Source: Undaria pinnatifida
Lineage: Eukaryota; Sar; Phaeophyceae; Laminariales; Alariaceae
Length of the DNA: 64,000 nucleotides
Assembly (NCBI GenBank): GCA_012845835.1
Contig: JABAKD010000008.1
Coordinates: 3,027,651-3,091,650, forward strand
Direction of reading: 5' to 3'
This document shows, piece by piece, positions 58,301-64,000 of this stretch. The position numbers were made by a program, and so were the translations under genes. Below the pieces are notes generated by a model. The model made no database searches and was not told where the DNA came from. It was given only the letters and a program-made list of their open reading frames with translations. Within the stretch, counting starts at the first letter, position 1; each line of letters begins with the position of its first letter.

Positions 58301-60689
58301 GTCATCGCCGTATACACGTATACACCATACCTGGTACCTGTATTATATACCAGATGGTATATGACGAAGTATATTATAAAATGAAAATACACTCCAGCTG
58401 TGAGATCATGTAGCACATCAACATAGCATAAGGTACACATGATTACGAAGTACGTACTATGTAGCACAACCTTTGGTGGTGTGTACCGGAAGCTACCTGG
58501 TCAGACGGTTTTGCTCTGTAATAAGGCGGTTTTCCCATGTAATGAGGCGGGCTGTCCGTAGGGTAGGACCCCCCGGCTCGTCGCTCACTCCCATGAGAAC
58601 TTGCGCGCGCGTCCAGCCCCTCTCCGCTGCCACGGTTGGGTCGCCGGCGACATCAACATAACGATACAACGGCAACAACGGCAACACGCCGTCTTTTCTT
58701 TCGCGTTTCACACCGTTTGCTCTTGTAGTCCTGGTATGTTATTCGTGTTTTACACTTATTTATTGTTGTCTTATTTGCGAGCGGGCTCGGTTGGTACGTC
58801 CCTGGCCCCTCAAGACCGCCCGCTTGAACGCCGCGTTCTTCCATTACTTGCGGAGTGGTCCAGCTTTTCTGTGGTTTCTTCCTTCACATTTTCTTTTTTA
58901 TTGCACGAAATATGATCATACCACGTCCCAGCTGAGCTCAGCTTGTCTCATCAGCTTAGCTTAGCTCAGGAGCGCACCGAAGCGCTACCTCAGCAACGCC
59001 GCGTCGTGCGGTGCCGTGCCCTGCCGTGCGATGCGGTACTGTCCGGTGCTGTGTCGAGCTGTGCCGTGCTGCGTGCTTTGCTGCACTTACTCCTTCGTAC
59101 ATGCCAGGTATCATTCGAGGTATCATACCAGGTACCGGTACTACTACGCCAGATTTGCACGCACTACGTTGTTGAATCGTAAAACATGCACTCCCAGCTC
59201 AGCCCAGCTACTCAGCAGCGCAGCACAGCGCCGTGCGGTGCCTTGCCTTGCCCTACGGTGCGGTGCTGTGCCTTGCCCTACGGTGCGGTGCTGTGCCTTG
59301 CCCTGAGGTGCGGTGATGTGCCGTGCTGCGCTGTGCTTCCTTTCGAACATACAGAGGACCAAATATCATGCGAAGTACCATATACCAGGTACCGGTATGT
59401 AAGTGTGTGTTCGTCCCTTTGCTCTCTTCATTTGATTGTCCTGTCTCGGTTCTCAGATTTGTTTTATTCGCAAATTACACCCGTGCTGCCGATCAGAACG
59501 TGACATCGCCAACAAGCACAGAACACAGCACAGCACAGGGCAATCATCTCTGCTCCAGTAGCTCTTGCAATACGCTCTCGCCATTATCAAATTGCTAGTT
59601 GCACCAAGTCATGGGCCTCTTCTTTCTGTCCCATTCCCATTTAGTTGTATTCTTTGGGTGAACGTAGCGGCCGCCATCAACCACCCGCGGAGCCGAGCCC
59701 TTATATATACCTACTATCGTTGAAATGCCATTTGTGATGCGTTAGATACCTAAGCCTTGGGGTTGTACATCGGAATGCGCTTTCATTTAAGGTCAGGTTT
59801 TGGATGAGGTAAATAAATGCGCAGCCTCAGAATTTTTGTGTAAAGCCCTGCCGTAGCATGCGTTTCAGTAGGAAACCCGGGGATAGCACAAGGATATCCC
59901 CTGCCGACCACATGATCACCTAGCCCGGGTGCTTCAGATATGCTGGCCCTGTGTCGAGTGGGCATCCACGCCTTTAGACCCTAATACTGCAGTATTTGAG
60001 GGTCGGGGGTCATCCTGGGATATCCTCGCGGGTTTCACTACTGATATGTCGGCGTGCATATACTGCTGTGGGTTATTCTGGGGGGGCGCTGTGATGTGTG
60101 GGACCGTCCTGAGGTTTTCTGGCAGGTTTACTAGTGGTGCGTCGGTATACGTGTTGTTTTACTCAAACCGTTGGCTACTGTGGGGAGGAGCGCGGTGGCG
60201 TTTTGGGCCATCTTAGGTAGGATTCCTCATGGGTTTACTACTGGTACATCGGCATGCATGCTGTTACTCAAACGGAACACGGCATATTGTAAGAGATCTG
60301 CGAACGTCGCGACGTCACCCCATGCTAGCATTATGTGCTACCTGAGTGTGCTGCTGCGAGCCCACCGATGTAGCCAAAGGATGTGCGTGTGCAGCGATGC
60401 AGCGATTCTGGTCCCGGTACCCTGCTGAGTTCAGGGATATAACTCGCACTAGATGTGCGTAACCGCTTGTTTGCGTACATCATCATACACTTTCGGACTT
60501 GCCGCCTCCCGCTCTCGGGCTCTTCATGTCGGCCCCGGCGCTTGAGAGTCGCACTGCACCACTAGGTTGTTTTTTTGGCATCTCGATCAGCGCTGAGGTG
60601 GTTGAAGGTCGGTGCTGTGCACGATAGGAATATAGGAGGGATTTTCGTGGGTCACCCGGCCCGTGGTTTGGTTCATGGAGTTGTCGAAG

Positions 60690-60965
60690 TCTCGCGAACT
60701 GAATCGGGGAGGTGTGCGAAATCGCACGGGTCCGGTCGCACGGGTCCGGTCGCGTTGGGTCGCGTCGGGTCGCGTCGGGTAGGGTAGGGTAGGGTAGGGT
60801 AGGGTAGGGTAGGGTAGGGTAGGGTAGGGTAGGGTAGGGTAGGGTAGGGTAGGGTAGGGTAGGGTTGGGTTGAGTAGGGTAGGGTTGGGTAGGGTAGGGT
60901 CGGGTAGGGTCGGGTTGGGTCGGGTCTGGTCGGGTCATGAGGTTTTCGAATGCCACGGGTCGGGT
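60690..60965 (+). repeat. GGGTCGCGTC and (TAGGG)n array
   Basis: GGTCGCGTCGGGTCGCGTCG passes into about 19 TAGGG units and then GGTCGGGT variants. Its edges resemble the CCCGACCCG block at 440-640. Confidence 0.9.
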
Positions 60966-61667
60966 CAGGTCAGACCTGACCTGACCCGACCGCGCCCGCG
61001 AGAAAAATCCAACCCGTGAAAAGCTCTGGAACCTAGCTATTCAAATCCCCGACCGTAACCCCAACCCAATCAAGCAGTATTTTTAGGGCTAATCTTCTTC
61101 GTCTCGGACGCAGTGTGCGTCAAACATGACGTCGAATACATTGGTACGGGATAAAGTGGTACGGATTACTGCAGCGCTGTGCAAGATGGAGGCTTGCCAG
61201 CCAGGGCAATAGCTAACCTAACTTCATTTGGTGTTTCCCTAAAAGTGTTACTAATAGTGTGGTTCTAAAGGTGTTTTTTGGTCGATCTTAGACGCATCAT
61301 ACGATAACAGGTGCACCATTTTTGTTCTCAGGCTCGGTCCTCTCTAGAGGTGGGCACCTTGGGGAGAAAACAACAAAAAATCGAAAACAGGATAACGAGG
61401 CGTTATTCTCGAAACGAAAACCGGGTAAAACCGACTTCACGTCACCCGGTTTTATCCAGTTTTCCGACAACCGGTTTGAACCGGGCGGTAACGTGAAGCT
61501 GCGTTCTAATCATGTAGCAAAACGGCTTGTTCGTGTGGATTCCGGGCCACTGGTGGCGTGCCACCAGGAAGTGAGATGATGTGGCATTCACCGCCACAAC
61601 AACACAGAATTGTATGGGGTGACGCGATTTTATGGTATAAAACGCAAGACATTGCCTATATAATGCC

Positions 61668-61750
61668 GGTTACCTCGGTGGCCTAGTGGTTACTACTAGC
61701 ATGCTGCTAGAGCTGGTCCTGGAATTCAAACCCCACGTGCTTCGGACTTT
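61668..61750 (+). mobile_element. tRNA-like SINE head, third subfamily
   Basis: GCCGGTTACCTCGGTGG leads into A box TGGCCTAGTGG (61679-61689) and B box GGAATTCAAACC (61721-61732). The following body includes a segment (61880-62010) matching 33710-33815 and 5265-5375 in inverse orientation. Confidence 0.65.
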
Positions 61751-62601
61751 TTAGTTTATTTGCAGAAGAAAAAAATCACAGGAATCACATGCTGCAAGCG
61801 CATAGCAGCGTGGGTAGGCTTAATTCGATGCAAGTCGTCGAGGGAAGAAAAGGCTGCAGTCTTGTCGCGATGAAATTGGAGGCACGTAGCGTGGTGGGGA
61901 TACCGTAGTGGGGAGGGGGAAGAAGAGCCTGCTTGATGACCCCGGATCTGAGGTGCAACTGGGGAAGGGAAAGGAGAAAGAAAAAGTGCGAAGTGTAGTC
62001 GAAGGGATGAGCGCGAAACAAAACAAGCAAAACACTGAAGTATACAGGAGTATAGTACCGTATACTTGTTGGTTGGTATTTTTCATTTCATACTGGGGAA
62101 TACATAACGTATACTTGTTGGTTGGTATTTTTCATTTCATACTGTACTGGGGAATAAGTGGCACCCCCGCCCCCACGCCGGTGGCGCCACGGTGGAGAAC
62201 GTCAAGTTCTAACAGAAGAAAAGAATTCTCGAGACACGAAGAAAAAAACCCTGGTGATCGTGGTTTGCATACTACACCAATGTATGGTATCGCATGATAC
62301 AACACCGTCAACGTGATAAGACTCTTGAGTTAACGTGCGCTAATGACAGCGAGTAGAAGCAGCGCGACAGACAGCCAACCTGCCGGGCAAGAGAGGCTAC
62401 GATAGAGAAACAGCAGCATCGTCACCAACAGCGGATAGACAAATACATACAGGATGCCGCAAGAAAACCTTCTTGAGAATATAGCGGAAGATACGAAGAA
62501 ATCTCGAAATCATACTCGCACGCGTACTGCTGTGCTCATGTATGCGTGGTATCATATGATATAAACAGCGGCGGCAGTGTGGCAGACTGTGGGCTTTACG
62601 T

Positions 62602-63219
62602 TTACAAACAACACTGGAGGCAGCGTGACAGGCAGCTCACGAAATTAGAGTGTGACAGATAAGCGATAAGGAACTCTACGATATCCGTCGAAAAAAAATG
62701 TTTTTTAGCACAAAGAGGCACAGATTGGGTGTCAAACTTGGACAGAGACATGATTGTTGGCATAGGTTCTGAGCTGTGTTGCGAGACTGTTCCTGGCAAC
62801 AGAGAGACGCCTTGAGACTTATGCTTTTTACCCGAGCGTTGCATCGTGCCGATTTGCGACGTGAAACATGTTGTCGGACAGGTAGACAGACGTAAGGGAC
62901 AACAGGTACTACTGTACAACTGCAGTAGTAGGTGCTTTTCGATAGTGTGGGAGAGAAAAAATAGAGATGCCCGTAAAAGACGAAATACCAAGTGGGCATC
63001 AAAGTCGGACAAAGATACGCAGGAACCCCGCCAAATGTTCGCAGGAATACAGGCATGTGTTGTGAGATGTGCCCGAGCGGAAGAGACACCATGGGATTGT
63101 GTCTGATGTGAGCGTCTTATTGTGCCAATTTGCGACGTGAAACATGGTGTCGGACCCGCAGCAGACAGACGTGAGCTTTTCGAATGTGTGATATATTTTG
63201 TCTTTTCGAAAACCGACAT
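62602..63219 (-). CDS. Uncharacterised open frame built from two ~270-bp repeats
   Basis: A 205-residue frame is open across two tandem diverged copies. Both contain CFTSQIGT followed about 40 residues later by S(D/K)FD and a Phe-rich end. The DNA motif ATTTGCGACGTGAAACATG occurs in each. No known domain, no clear splice sites or promoter; it may be only a tandem repeat that lacks stops. Confidence 0.25.
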   Translation of the reverse strand: MSVFEKTKYITHSKSSRLSAAGPTPCFTSQIGTIRRSHQTQSHGVSSARAHLTTHACIPANIWRGSCVSLSDFDAHLVFRLLRASLFFLSHTIEKHLLLQLYSSTCCPLRLSTCPTTCFTSQIGTMQRSGKKHKSQGVSLLPGTVSQHSSEPMPTIMSLSKFDTQSVPLCAKKHFFSTDIVEFLIAYLSHSNFVSCLSRCLQCCL

Positions 63220-64000
63220 TTTAACTCTAATTTGCTGATGAACGGGTGGGCATCATAGTTTAACTCTATTATTAAGTTAAAAAGTGGGCATTATCTCATC
63301 TGTGAGGGATATATGTAATACCTGTAGAGCTTCAACCATTGTAGCCCTCCCTATAAGGCTACTACTACCGTTCTGGCAATGTACCAATCTCTGCAATATG
63401 TTGAGGCGTGGAGGACGTGCAGCAGGCTCGGCGAGCTCAGTAGTATACCTGATACCGCACGTATATCTGAGGGGCTGACGGGCTGTTTTAGAAAACAATC
63501 CACCACTCTTCTTGGTCGTATTGTTCCGTGTTGTGTGCCTGTGACCATGCACGGTCCACTCACACACATCTGAAACATACAGAAGCGCAAATACATAGAC
63601 ATGCATGCAGAAGCACCGTCTGTGGCTGTCGCAAAGGAGAGAGCCCACAGTACGGTTGCTGTTGTACCGTGACGGCCACAAGTACAGAACCTTGAGGGCC
63701 ATGTGTGATGCAGCAGTATAGCAGCAGCGCGAGAAAAAGCAGCAACATATGGGTTTCTATGGGCTCGGCGAAACGAGGCAGGCGGCATTATGGGCCTTGC
63801 TCTATGGGTCTTGCCCGGCGCGACTACCTCCCAGACGCGGCGTGGGGAGCACGACGGCAACTCGAAAAATAGTATCTTCTGTAGGTACCAATCTCCCGGG
63901 TAGACGGATGGAGGAAGGCAGTTTTGTAGGGCGATGTGTTACGTGTTCAGTGCGAGGTGTACAACAGAAGCCACGGGGCACAATAGATACATACCAGTAT

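Larger units (their letters stand above)
54852..59650. mobile_element. 4.8-kb inverted-repeat (foldback-like) structure
   Basis: The left arm 54852-55510 is repeated in reverse complement at 58925-59650. Shared landmarks include ACAACTAAATG/CATTTAGTTGT at the outer ends, GAAGAGGCCCATGA, GATGTCACGTTCTGATCGGC, ACATGCCAGG and CCCAGCTGAGCTCAGCT at the inner ends. Both arms carry arrays of GGCACGGC-type units. The interior holds a second palindrome (55794-57255) and a tandem array (57760-58300). No transposase or other recognised gene was found inside. Confidence 0.7.
59651..64000. other. Right-end region without recognised gene
   Basis: Contains three ~100-bp units at about 60030-60290 (GGGTTTACTACTGGTACATC and variants), a TAGGG array, GGTCGGGT repeats, a tRNA-like SINE head and a tandem-duplicated open frame. 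Nothing else could be assigned. Confidence 0.55.

Overview
The window is nuclear DNA from a eukaryote. Genes are split by many GT-AG introns, non-coding DNA is packed with microsatellites, minisatellites and dispersed repeats, and there are no operons or Shine-Dalgarno sites. GC-rich codons, introns of about 0.1-5 kb and a multi-PH/PDZ/CH protein would fit an alga or other protist, perhaps a stramenopile. That placement is inference; nothing in the window fixes the species.

The main gene is on the minus strand, from before 32820 (5' end not found) to a stop codon at 4538. I rebuilt 24 exons by reading splice sites and checking that reading phase is kept across each junction. They encode about 1800 residues: a short N-terminal stretch, three PH domains, a PDZ-like domain, a fourth PH domain, a roughly 700-residue Gln/Ala/Gly/Ser-rich linker, one calponin-homology (CH) domain, a Gly- and acid-rich segment, and a C-terminal EF-hand pair. 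This suggests a membrane- and actin-associated scaffold. One exon is only 21 bp, one intron appears to be GC-AG, and a 12-base homopolymer breaks the frame of the linker exon. Three introns carry degenerate second copies of the neighbouring exon.

A second gene starts on the plus strand at 53354. Its first exon encodes a GYF_2-type domain followed by a proline-rich stretch. A phase-compatible terminal exon at 54326-54399 would complete a protein of about 135 residues.

The rest is repeat DNA. Region 1-4537 holds low-complexity sequence and two clusters of CCAAT motifs. Introns of the PH gene hold minisatellites, a recurrent ~160-bp element, G-rich ~1.3-kb repeats and tRNA-derived SINEs. Region 32.8-53.3 kb is a mosaic of dispersed families: a CCGGCGGATGGGG family with a nested MITE, a TIR element with an internal minisatellite, and short elements with a hairpin and (CAA)n tail. 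Region 54.85-59.65 kb is bounded by ~0.7-kb inverted arms and contains a nested ~1.46-kb palindrome rich in CAGTCGAAAA. Region 59.65-64 kb holds TAGGG and other tandem repeats, a tRNA-like SINE and no recognised gene. A 9-bp palindrome, TACCWGGTA, recurs throughout far above chance.
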